DNA of 64,000 nucleotides from Entophlyctis helioformis (Eukaryota; Chytridiomycota; Chytridiomycetes; Chytridiales; Chytriomycetaceae). Shown here one piece after another: positions 33,925-45,000 of the stretch. Where the stretch lies: contig JAHLKH010000070.1 in assembly GCA_025526915.1 (NCBI GenBank), positions 1 to 64,000 on the forward strand. The letters are read 5' to 3'. The translations under genes were made by a program, and so were the position numbers. How positions within the stretch are numbered: position 1 is the stretch's first letter; each line of letters opens with the position of its first letter. Under the pieces are notes generated by a model. That model made no database searches. It saw only the letters and a list, made by a program, of their open reading frames with translations, and was not told where the DNA came from.

Positions 33925-36900
33925 TCAGGCAAGACGCGTCGAGCCATTTGCCCATGCGTTGCCAAACAGGTCGCTAGAATCACCCGATCCGCCATCACAC
34001 CACTCGTCGTTGTCAGCGGCCGCCTGTACCTTGGGCCGCTGCTGCTTCTTTGGAAGATGAACGGCTTCGGTCGACAGCTGGCGTCGTGCAAGCGGCGCAG
34101 AACGGCCCTTGGCAGTGCCCTGCTTGGCTGTCGTGGTCGGCTTGGCTGGCTTGGAGGCATTGACGGACGTGCTTTGAGAGGCTGATCCCGATGGACTTGG
34201 TCTGGTGGGCTTGTTGGCAGGCGTGGGCGTCAACGACTGAGCGGCTGTGACTGCAGCGGTGCCTGGCTTTCCATGGGTGCGAGACTCGTACACGCGCTGC
34301 ACGGTTGTCGTAGTCTCGCGCACAATCTCAAGCGACGATGGCTGCACTGTGCGGCCAGCTCCTTTGGTCGGCGCTGCCGCGGATGCCTCTGCCGATGTCG
34401 AGCCCGACGTCTTGTGCGGGTCAAACGCAGTCCGCAGTCTCTTTCTGCCTGATCTACCAGATGGCTGCTGCTGCTGCTCGTCGCTGCGATCATGGGCAGC
34501 GTCGTGATCAGGACTCGCACGCTTGGCGGCATTCGCGGCACTGCCCTTGCGCGATGGGGCAGCTGGGGCCGGCGTGGATGCTTGCTTCGTGGCCGATTCA
34601 GGAGCAGTTTCAGCGGCTGGAGGCACTTGCTTGCGAGCCCGACCAGATCTGCTGCCTGCGTCCTTTGCGACTGCTTTAGGCTCCTGCGTCTGCACTTTTG
34701 GTGCGGCTTGCTGCTGTGGATGCTGATGCGTGGCATCTTGGTGGCTCTCTGTTGAGTGGCCGGCATCTCCCAGGAGCGCATCCAAGTTCAGCTCGCGCAG
34801 CATGTCGTCGGCAGTTTCCATCGACTTGGACGCCTCGATCTGAGCCAGACTGGGCACGTTGGCAAGGGCATTCAGACGCGACACATCTGCCTTGAGACTG
34901 GCAATCTGGTTGTCCTTTTGCCGCAGTGCGTTTTGGTACTCCATCTCCTTGTGCTTGGCAATCGAGTTCCACTGCGCAGTCTTGTACTCAATGTCCCGTG
35001 TGCGCTGCGTCTGCATCAGCCTAAGGCATATTTTGTCATTGATCGCCTCCGCCAGCAAGCACAAACCTGCTCATGCGTCTCGTTGCGCTCTCGCTCCAGC
35101 TTGCGGATATGTGTCGCCAGCTCTTCCATGCGATGCGTGCTCTTCTCCACAATGGTCTGCAAGGCTGCAATCAGTATTGGAGTCGATGCATATACGCCGG
35201 ATCACGCACCGTCAGCTTACTCACCCGGCACCGGTCGCGTTCTTGCTGCAGCTCTTCCTGCAGTCGGCGCTCGTTGCCTTTCCGCTTTCCACGCTTCGCA
35301 ATTCGCGTTCAAGACGATCGACCGTCTCTTGCATCGACGCCTTGTCTTTGAAAGCCACATCACGTTCAGCCTCGGCAGCGTCGGCCTTGGCAGCATTGTC
35401 TCGCATAGAGTGCTGCAACAGTTCCATTTCCTTCTCGACTGCAGCCGCCTTGGCTTCAGCCTCCCTATGGCTGTCATGGTGTCAGTCTTGCTGTTTGGCT
35501 TGCCATACATGTTGCCATATCGCGGCCAACACATACAAATGCAAAGCATCTGCCAGAGCCTGCTGGAGCGTGGAAATCTCGGCTTGGTGCACTGCATCCA
35601 CCTGTGCATGTTGGTCCTTGAGCATTGCCATTGCATTTCCGGCGGACGACTCCATGTTTGCCATCTCGTCCATCATGCGGTTAATGCTGCGTAAGCAGTG
35701 TCAGCAACGGGCATCTCGAGCGTCATGTACACATCGTCGGCGGATGCATGTTCACCTGATCTGCAGTTCAGCACACTCGCGTTTGGCTTGCTCCAGGTCG
35801 CCCGTCAGCTGATCCTTTGCTGCTTCAAGACCAGCCATACCATCCAGCGATCGCTTGCGCTCCTGCTCAGCACTGCATCCATTGAGCATTGCGCTGCCGT
35901 CAGTCATGTACACATGCCGCCTGCTTTGGAAAACAACCAACCTGGCTATGCACTGCGCCATCTCGGCCGTCAAACGGTCAATCTCGATCTTTGCAGACGC
36001 CAGTGCCATGGCCTTGTCAGACTCAACCTGCAGTACTCGTTCGAGTGCCTCCCGAGCAGCCTTTTGAGCATCAACCAGCGCATCTTTCAGACTTTTGATG
36101 CTCTCCTGCAGCTCTCTGCACTTTGTCTCGCGAGCAAGCAGTTGCTGTTGGATCTCCTGAGCCGTGTCCTTGGCGCATCCAAGGTTCGTCTCGAGCGTCG
36201 TGCAGTACGCATCCATCTTGACCTTGTCAAGAGCCTGAGCTGTGGCTCTGGTCTGCATTTCAAGCTCGAGCTCTGCGATACGCGTCTTGAGCTGCTCCAT
36301 CTCAGCAACCCTGGTCTTCATCGCTGCCTCAAACTCCTGCTTCGCCGTGGCGTGACTTTTGTCGGCATTGCCCAGCTGCTCCTTGATGCTGGAAATGTCT
36401 TCAAGGAGCGACGCCTTCTGATCAGCAAGAGACTGGATATGGCTTGTCATTGCATCGCGAGTCTCTTGGTCTTGTTGGGGGATCACTCAAATGCGTTAGA
36501 TGAGCCGGACATAGTGGACAACAAATGCAGCACAACTCACGGCTCTTGCGCAGTTCTTCCGCTTCCTTGCCGATCCTGTCTTTCTCTTCTGCGAGCATCT
36601 TGCATTCTGTCGACTTGGCCTCCATCTTTCTGGTCAAGTCGCGTATCTGCTGCAGGACCAGCCGCCCCTTGTCTTCGAGCTTGTGGATCGTCGTCTGGTA
36701 CAGCCTGACCGTCTTTTTGAGCCGATCAATGCTTCGAACGTCAAGCATACCACATTGAATGTCAGCCAAGAGTCCATCGACAATGGAAACTCTCATGAGA
36801 TCAATCTTACCCTTCTTGAGCCATGGTGATGGCTTTACGTTGGACGACACTGGCATCACAGACAGCGGCAGACTCTTGCTTGAGCTGGTCGAGGGCAACG

Positions 36901-38111
36901 GCCTGGGCAGCACAGATCTCACTCGACTCGTCTCGCTCGGCTCGCACGGCCGCCAGCTCACGCTGCAGCTCCTCCTTTTGGATGTGCAGTTTCTGCGTGA
37001 GCAGCAGGATCTCGCCCATTTCGTCAATATTCTGCGACGGCATGAACTGAGGCTGCTTGACCGAGGGCGATCTCTGCCGCTGCTGATGCTGCATCTGGTC
37101 TGGCGGCTCCTGGAATGAATGGCGGTGTGGAGAAGGGATGCTCGGTGGCAAAGTATCAGGAGTCGGCACGCTGCCAGTCAACCCATGCCGCTTGAGACGA
37201 GACAGCAAGCCGCTGCTTGAGGGTGCAGGCATGGACTGATCCTCATCCTGGGCGATTTGCGCTGGCTGATGGCGGCTCGGCGCAGTGGACGCCTCAGAGT
37301 CTGAGGGCGACGCCTGCTTCTGCTTCTGCTGAAATGGCGATCCAAGCGGATGCGACGACTTGGATGCTGACAGAGACGCGTCAAACGACTGCGGCAGAGA
37401 GAGGCTCGATGATCGAGAGGATGCTTGTGCGAGCGGTGTGGTCGGTCTGGATGATGGCGACGGCAGATGCGTGCGTGCAGCAAACAGCGCCGTCGGTGCA
37501 GGCTGGTCGTCTTGGTTGTGCGACCCAAACTGCCTGCCATCCGTTGGCTGTGCTGCCTTCTGGTGTGGCGCATGGTCGCTGTCTTGCACGGCACGGCTGT
37601 TGGGCGGTGAGACAATACCCGAGTGTGGCTGTGGTGTCTGAAAGCGGTTCTGTGGCTGTGCGAGATGGGTCTGCGGCAGGCGGAAACGCGTCTGACCAGA
37701 GGGCAGCGTCACAACGGGCGATCCAGGCGTGTGAGACAGCGAGCCGGCCTGCGCGTCAGAGCTGGATGCGGGCTGCCTGCCTGGCGTGCGAGACAGCGAC
37801 GACGAGCCTGGCCTGGACGAGGCAGGCTGGTGCAGCTGCGTGTGAGGCAGGGACGATTGCAGTGTCGTCGGGACGTGTCTCTGGAACCGAAAGTGCAGTG
37901 GCGATGCACCTTGGCCGGCGGATGCGCCGGGGCGTCGCGGCGCCTCAAAGGAAAACTGCCGTGGCGGGCCAGCAGCCGCGTGGGCTGCTGCTGGCGTGTC
38001 TCCTGGCATTGCCGATCCCATCGGGGCGTGGTGGCCACTGGCGATGGCGCTGGGATGGCCGCTGTCGGCAGCATCAGGCGTGCGGTCGTCCATGCGGTCG
38101 TTGCCGTCCAT
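33925..38111 (-). CDS. Long coiled-coil protein of unknown function
   Basis: Not recognised by family. Exons are 38111-36811, 36731-36541, 36485-35942, 35872-35756, 35686-35537, 35464-35225, 35156-35067 and 35010-33925, about 1,240 residues. The first 300 residues are Ser/Pro/Gln-rich with repeated SRTPG/SHTPG segments. A long coiled coil runs from about residue 350 to 870 (for example LQRELAAVRAERDE, MKTRVAEMEQLKTRIAELEL, MRDNAAKADAAEAERD, ATHIRKLERERNE). The last 330 residues are basic and low complexity and end with an acidic SGDSSDLFGNAW motif. The coil in exon 6 changes frame near 35285: ELRSVESGK is in one frame and NERRLQEELQQERDR in another, and the exon length is off phase, so one base is probably wrong. 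Overall shape suggests a cytoskeletal, spindle-pole or golgin-type scaffold; that is only a guess from composition. Confidence 0.65.
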
Positions 38112-38397
38112 GAGGCGATCCCTGCCAGACAAACGAGTGGCACAGGGGAAAGAGCGTCAGTGCAGCAAGCGAATGGATGAATAGACTGCGATGAATAGGG
38201 CGGGATGGCTAGGTGGCTGGCTGGTTTAGTAAGCTGTTTGTTATTGGTGCTGTGGCTTGAATGGAAATGTAAGGATAACAGGGCGGGATCAGACACGACA
38301 GAGGGACGCGACGAGGATGGCGTTGCAGTCAATTCCACAGCGATCTGATGGGAGGGAGAGGTGGGCAGCAGGCGCGTCGAGACGACAGCCTTGGCCA

Positions 38398-40456
38398 TCA
38401 ACCAAGGAGCGAGTTGTCCGGGGCAGCAGAGTTGCCCGGCGCGCGCTGGTTCTGCGGCTGGTTCCAGGAGAGATATGTGTGGTCGCCGAGTTTTCTGTGT
38501 GCAAAAGAGCGGCATGCCAGTGAGATTGCATGCCAGCAAAACAACAGCTAGGGCTACAACGGAGCACATGTACCTGGGCTTGAGCATGTGGCGGGCAAGG
38601 AACGCGATTCCAAGAGCCCAGCAGATGGTGCCGACGCAAATGTATGCAATGCCAAGGAAGGGGTTCTTGCCACCAAGGACAGACACAGACGACAGCACAA
38701 TCGACTTGGTGCCACTGTAGCGACCCACGTCAAAGTTCTGCTTGATGTCGACCTGCCAGGTGCCGCGGGGAAGCACGCTCTCGACGTTGCGGCCCCAGAG
38801 CTTGCGGAACGTGGGCAGGCCAGCAGTGCGCATCCACACGTGCAGACGCTCAAGAGTCTTGAGATCGGGCAGGTTGGTGGAGTTGTAGCCGTTTGCGTAC
38901 TTTTCGGGCCACGCCTTGCGCCAGTAGGGCGGCGGGATGAGCGTGGTGGGGATCTTGCTGGCGTCGAAGGGGAGCTTGGTCGGGTCAATGGCGGCAAACT
39001 TGTCCGCATCAGACGGCCAAGCGATGCCGTTTGGCGAGAACTTGTAGATGACACTGGTTGAGCTGGACGGCGAGCAGACCTGGCCGCCGCTGAACTGGAA
39101 CGGCGACGTGATGCAGCTCAGGTCCGAGATCTCATCTGCAAGAGCGAACCAGAGGGCTGGTCAGCCGACAGTGCCTACAAGAGGAAGAGTGCAAACGCGA
39201 GCATTACCAGAGAACAGAGAGTTGGCAATAAGACCGCAAGGGTAGTACTGCGGGTCGGGATCGTTGGCAGCCTTGTTTCCGATGGTAACGTTGACGCCAT
39301 TGGCAATGACCCACTCGGTGCCGTTGGCTGGGACGCGAAGCGGCTCGCAGTTGTTGTCGAGCGCGTTGGCAGGCCTGTACTCGAGCAGCTGCTTGCTGTC
39401 AAAGGACTTGACATAGCGACGGTTGTTCTGGAAGAAGTTGGTGAGGCGGTAGTACATGAAGACGGGGGCGGGGATGTCGTTGGCGATGTTAAACTGGATG
39501 GAGCAGATCTGCGACGCCGGGTCGTATTTCCACTGCGAGATCGGGCTGCCAGCCTCGGCGGGCCCAAAGACGTTCGTGGCTGTCGTGGAGCACTTTGTGT
39601 AGTCGAATGCGACCTGGACAACCTGCAGGGGGCGTGTGCAGCAGCGTCAGTATGGTGTGCCGATGCTGATGGTAGTGCAGCTGGCTCGCTGGCTGGCAAT
39701 ATGGCTCGGCAGTGCCACACATTGCCAGAACAACAGCACAGCAGCAGGCAAGATGGGGGGAGGCCAAGCGGCTACTGGCGAACGAGGCTTGCGGCAATAC
39801 GTACTCTGTCCGAGGCCAGATACAGGCCGATGCCGAGCGGCACAAAGACGATGCCGATGAGGAAGAAGGTCGGCAGCACGGTCTTGGGCGTGAGCAGCGG
39901 CTGCCAGGCCTTGAGGCGCTGCTGTTTGAACGCCGTGTCTGTTGGATCCATCCACACCGCCGCCCATCAGCCGCCCCGACGTGCCATCCACAGGCAACAA
40001 CAAACGAGGACGGCGGCGGCACAGCACAGCAGCACGACGGCAGCAGCAGCAGCCAGGATGGCGGTGGCAGTGGGATGCAGCAGCAGCGTCAGTACAGCGG
40101 CAGGGAGAGCAGGCAGATGGGGCAGCAGTGGCGCCGTGAAAGCAGCGCCGGTGTGCGCTGCCACTCTCGCTGCTCATCCCGCCCGCCAGGCCCGGCAGCG
40201 CATCCATCCACCGCAGCCACTCGCTCGCTACGCCAACAAACGGGCCGGCCAAAGCCTCGCTGGCACCGAGTGGCTGTCTGCCGGGTGCCGCAGAGCGAGA
40301 GAGCCAGCAAGAGGGCGAGCAAGGAAGAGGGCGAGAGCAGAGGACGGACGAGCAGCGGCAGACGGCGGACAGAGCAGGGGCCGGGCATCTGTCCCGCCGG
40401 CACACGCTGGGCATATACGCACTCTGCGGCTTCTTGGACTCGGGGTTCTTGCTCAT
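38398..40456 (-). CDS. CDC50: CDC50/LEM3 family, beta subunit of P4-ATPase lipid flippase
   Basis: Five exons, 40456-40423, 39938-39805, 39622-39208, 39135-38574 and 38494-38398, agree in phase and give 413 residues, the normal family length. The N-terminus has the hallmark [14 protein letters not shown] before the first membrane span ([22 protein letters not shown]). The lumenal domain follows with paired cysteines and N-glycosylation sites (VNVTIGN, YNSTN). The second span is [22 protein letters not shown], followed by a short tail with HTYLSWN. CDC50 proteins fold with P4-ATPases and carry them out of the ER; the partner is not in this window. The promoter holds block B, and the gene is divergent from the sugar-isomerase gene. 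Confidence 0.93.
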
Positions 40457-40505
40457 GGTGCCGGCGTGCCTTGAGATGGCCAGCGAGCCATGCCGTGGTC
40501 GTGGG

Positions 40506-40670
40506 GTCAGCAGCCTGCAAAGACAGCCAGCGGACGGCGCACATCTGCGAGGGCAGCCCCGCCTACCTAGATTGCTCAGTGACTCGTCAGGTCGATCGGA
40601 GGAGCCCCGAGCCAATAAATCGATGTGGGAGTGGCTTGGTGGAAGTCGGGTCACGTGCCTGGTCACGTGA
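40506..40670 (-). promoter_or_regulatory. Promoter-like block B (copy of 14565-14717)
   Basis: It carries GTCAGCAGCCTGCA at 40506, ATTGCTCAG, CCAATAAATCG, GTGGCTTGGTGGAA and two CACGTG boxes (40652 and 40664), in the same order and similar spacing as block A. The first motif is 50 bp from the CDC50 start codon, as in the HAD gene. It also lies within 310 bp of the divergent gene start at 40811, so it may act both ways. Confidence 0.55.
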
Positions 40671-40810
40671 CTTTCTGACTGGCTACGTATGTCGAGTGCG
40701 CCGAGTGCGTCGAGTGCGCCAAGGAGAGATGCAAGTGGCAGCATGCGGCAGCACGCACCAGATCCCGCCGGCCATCTGGGCCACCGCCCAAGCCACCTGA
40801 TCCGTTGACG

Positions 40811-41818
40811 ATGCCTGCCGTCGTTTGCGCGACAGCTGGCAACACGACGATGCCGATTGCGCTGTTCAGATCGCTGTGGGGCCTGTCCGAGCCTTGGGAG
40901 GAAGCGTTCCCCAAGCTCAAGGCGTCGGGCTTTGCAGGAGTCGAAGCCTCGCTTCTGGGCAAGTGTCTGCTCCTCGCACCATCCCCGCTCTCCCCGCTCT
41001 CCTTCCTCGCACTCGCTAAGACCTGCTCTCATCCGCGGTCACCAGACGTCGGCTTCCCAAACGTCGACCGCTTTGTGTCGCTGCTCAGAGAGCACAACCT
41101 AAAGTGGATCTGTGGCCTGTACACGTCGTGGGCCGACTACCAGGGCAAATGGGAGCGTCTGCCCGTGGCAACCCACCTGTCCAACTTTGCCTCGCAGATC
41201 GCGTCGGTGCAGTCCATCTCCGAGCCGCCCGTGCACATCAACTGCCACTCTGGATCCGACGCATTCACGCTGGCGCAGTCGCTCGACTTTTTCAGGGCTT
41301 GCAAGGGCATCCAGGACGCTGCCCGTCTGGACATCCCGCTGTCGCACGAGACGCATCGCGGGAGGAGCCTGTACTCGCCGTGGATCGCCATGGAGATTGC
41401 CGCCGCCGTGCCCGAGATCCAGTTCACACTGGACGTGAGCCACTGGGTCGTTGTGGCCGAGCGGCACCTGGAGCCTGAGGACATTGATCTGGTTCTGCGG
41501 CGCACGGCGCATATGCATGCGCGTGTCGGTACGCCGCAGGCACCGCAGATTGATGATCCGCGCGACCCCGAGAACGAGGTGCATGTCAAGGCTCACGAGC
41601 GGCTGTGGCGCGCTGTTGTTGCGTACCAGTCCCAAAACGGCCGACTCACGACGACTGTGACGCCAGAGTACGGTCCGATTGACGAGCTGTACATGCCGCG
41701 CAACGTGCTCAAGGTCGAAGGATCGGTGACAACGCGCACGACCGCCCGCCAGCTGGACGAGCTCATCTTTGACGAAGGCGAGCGACTCAAGACATCGCTG
41801 CTTAGCCAGCCAGCCTGA
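40811..41818 (+). CDS. Sugar phosphate isomerase/epimerase-like TIM-barrel protein
   Basis: Exons are 40811-40958 and 41046-41818, 306 residues. The protein has the xylose-isomerase-like/AP-endonuclease-2 TIM-barrel look: FAGVEASLL near strand 1, HINCHSGSDAFT, PLSHETHRGRSLYSPW, FTLDVSHWVVVAERHL, MHARVGTPQAPQIDDP and VTPEYGP. His, Glu and Asp residues in those segments are the usual metal ligands. The natural substrate is unknown. The 87-nt intron is a multiple of three and in frame, so read-through is possible. Phase and consensus favour a GC-AG intron (CTGG|GCAAGT at 40959). The true start could also be the Met at 40850. Confidence 0.78.
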   Translation: MPAVVCATAGNTTMPIALFRSLWGLSEPWEEAFPKLKASGFAGVEASLLGKCLLLAPSPLSPLSFLALAKTCSHPRSPDVGFPNVDRFVSLLREHNLKWICGLYTSWADYQGKWERLPVATHLSNFASQIASVQSISEPPVHINCHSGSDAFTLAQSLDFFRACKGIQDAARLDIPLSHETHRGRSLYSPWIAMEIAAAVPEIQFTLDVSHWVVVAERHLEPEDIDLVLRRTAHMHARVGTPQAPQIDDPRDPENEVHVKAHERLWRAVVAYQSQNGRLTTTVTPEYGPIDELYMPRNVLKVEGSVTTRTTARQLDELIFDEGERLKTSLLSQPA

Positions 41819-42011
41819 TACTTTTCTTGCCTTCAATCTGCCTGCCGGCCCAACCACATGAACCAACATGCGATGAAATTCAAAAGTGTATTTTGCAACG
41901 CCAACCCTATGGCCTTGAGACGGTCCGGTCCGGTCGTGCACCCTGCACCTCTTTCCTACCACCGCGATCCACCCCTTATTCTCTCTCAAGTGCACAGCCA
42001 GCACCGCATCC

Positions 42012-45000
42012 TTATCCAGCCAGCATCTCTGTGCTTTGCACTGGCGACTTCTCGCCGTGGTCGAGGAAACACGGCTGACACCACGGCCGGCCGTCCATCT
42101 CGTAAAACACCGTGGCTGACAGGTCCTTGCCACAGCCGCCGCAGCAAAAGTGGTTGAGGTGGTAGAACCTTTGCGGCTGTCCTGCAATGAGCACCTCGCC
42201 GTCGATGCGCTGGTGGCAGACTTGGCATGTAATGATCGCGTCGCGGTGGTCGATGCAAAACACTTGATCGCCCAGTGTAAAGTGCTCTTTTCCTGTCAGA
42301 CCCTGCCCGCATTGCTGTTGCGTCAAGCATCGGCGTGGGTTAGCCACAGCATATGAACAGTACAGCATATGAACGGCATAGTGCGGCCAGCATAGCAACT
42401 CGTCACACTCACGTCACACTTGCGACAAGAGACATGGAACTGCCGTCCATTGACCGTCAGATACTCGGCGTAGATGAGCTCGTTGCAAACGCCGCACACC
42501 AGGCCCTCGCGCCTCAAGAAACACTCGCGACAGACAACGTCGCCGTCCAGCGGAATCAGCGACGTCGTGAGCGCGACTTTGCATATGGCGCACGTGAGGC
42601 ATGCAGGATGGTACCGCTTGCCATCAGCCTCAAACATGGCATCCTGCAGCTCAAGCCCGCACCGCCCACACAAGTTGCCTGCCAGGATCTGCTCGCGCTT
42701 GGTGACGGTCGCTGACCGGCTGCGGCCCTGTGGGGCACCGTTGGGTGTACCGCCAGTTGGCGTCCCGATGCCTGGATTGCCCATACTGCTGGAATCGCTG
42801 CCATCGCGCGTGCGCCGTGGCCGCTGGCCGCGCATAAACTTGGCGTTGGCAGCAGCTGATGCCGCTGTGCTGCCCGGGAAAGGCGCAGAACCCGTTGTTG
42901 TGGACATTACATCGGCTCCGGCGAGTGGCGATCCGACAGACGGCGATCCAGCAGCCGCTTTGCTGTTTTCACGTCTCAGGACAGCCATGGGTTGGGCGAC
43001 CTTGCGCTTTCCGCACTTGGTGCATAAGACTTCTGCTGATGCGTTTGTTGCTGGTGCCGTTGTTGCCTGCGGTACATTTGGTGTGCCTGCGGTCCGCGAG
43101 TTTTCTCGATGAACTGCGCGCTGGTCAGACTGTACGCTTGGCTGCACCGCATCAAAAGCGTCACACTCGCAGACATTGTCCAGCCACGATCCCTCAAACG
43201 CTGGGCTCGACAGTAGCGAGGCCGCAAGAGACGACTCGCCCGACACGAACGAGCCAACCAGCTGAAGCGAGGCTGGCCCTTGCTGGTCAACGCTTGTTGC
43301 GACAGATGACAGACGGCCGGCTTCGTCCACCTCTTCGGTCTGCTGTAGCGGCCCTATCGTCACGGATGGATTGATGGACGCAACGAGGGGCGTGGATGCA
43401 GAGGGACTACCGACCTTGCCTGATGCTGCCGAGGCAATGTTGGACTGCGACTCGCGGCGGCCACGACGTCGGAACGACGGGCTCCCCGTGCGATCAGGAC
43501 CTTGCCCTGGAGACGCCTTATCTTGCCCATTCACGCCTTCAGCACCTGACCCGCCCTCGGCAGGCGAGCCGTCAAACAGCAGTTTGTTGAGGTATCCGAA
43601 ACTAGAGGCCACCCGCGATGTGATGCTTTCGCGCTTGGATTTCCCCTTGTCGCTGCCAGCAGTGGATCCCGCACCGCCGCCAGTGATGGACGCGTCACTT
43701 CCAGCGCGGCCAATACGCGGTCCTTCTGTCTGACGCACGCGCTGTAAGGATCGATCGTCAACGCGCTCAACGGAGCGAGCAGCAACGGCAGCGTCTTCCA
43801 GCGCGATATCATGAAGGTCGTCGCCGGCACTGGATGACCGCATGGCAAGTCGGTCTGGTGCCGCCAAGTGCTGTGATGGTCTGTCACGGAACGAGCCGCC
43901 AGCCCCGGTCGGCACGGCCAGCGAAGGTCCAGTGGATCCTTGAACAGGCACGATGGACGCAAACGGAACATTGGGCTCGCCCTTGACCGTGCCACGCAGG
44001 ATCGACTCGCGCAAGTCAGTCGAGTGCCTGAAACTGCCGAGCGACGTTCGGATTGATGTCGACGAGCACCGCGTCAGCATGCGGATGATTTTCCGTTCAT
44101 CGTCATCCTCCCTGGCCGTATCGTTTGCAGCACCATCGCTCTGGCCTTCGCTCTCGGTGCCAGAATCGCCAATGACCTCCTGGATGGCGTCCGAGACATC
44201 TTCGTCATAGAACCAGGGCAGGAGACGGGCATCGACGTCGTCACCGAGGCTTTGCTCGCATGCCTTGCGAGACTCTTCGATCTTGGCGAGCTCGGCAGCC
44301 AGTTTCTGCACAGTAATGCTGGACGGATCAGCCGCGAGCATCTTGTCGAGTGACGCGTTGAATATGCCGTGGAGCTCCGCGCACGCACGCGCCAGAAGGA
44401 TGCACTCTTTGGGCACGTTGGCGAACAGCTCATGCAGCGCGATGTTGGGTGGTGGATGGACAAGCGTTGAGCTGGGATCCTTGAGCAGAGGCTTGTTCTG
44501 TGTGCCACAAGCAAGTCAGTTGTCTGCCAATCGGATGCCTGCGTGCGCTCGTATGCAGCTTACTGAAATGGCCTCAATGAACAGCTTCATGTCTGGAATG
44601 CGGCTCTGAATGAACGGATTCATGGGTGCCATGTACGGCTCCTTTTGTCCAAACTCGACCAGATTGGAGATGTTCTGCAGCGTTTTGGCAACGAGCAGCA
44701 GATTGCGGCCTGCTCGTCCGTCAATCGGCCCTGTCGAGTTGATCAAACGCAGCGCCGCCACAGCAGGTAAGACGCCTGTCCAGCGGACGCTATGAGGCCA
44801 GTCTACTGGATACTTACCGACATCAAGTCCAAAGAGCTTTGGACCAAGCACAGCCGGTGCAAAGAACCGCAAGAAAATGAACCCGCTGATGGACGTGTAT
44901 CGGACTGTGTGGTCGCTGCCAAACTTTTTGGTGGCCGTATCTTGCAAGAACCAGAAAAAGTCTTTCAGAGATCTGACATGCCACCATAGCCAGTCAGCCA

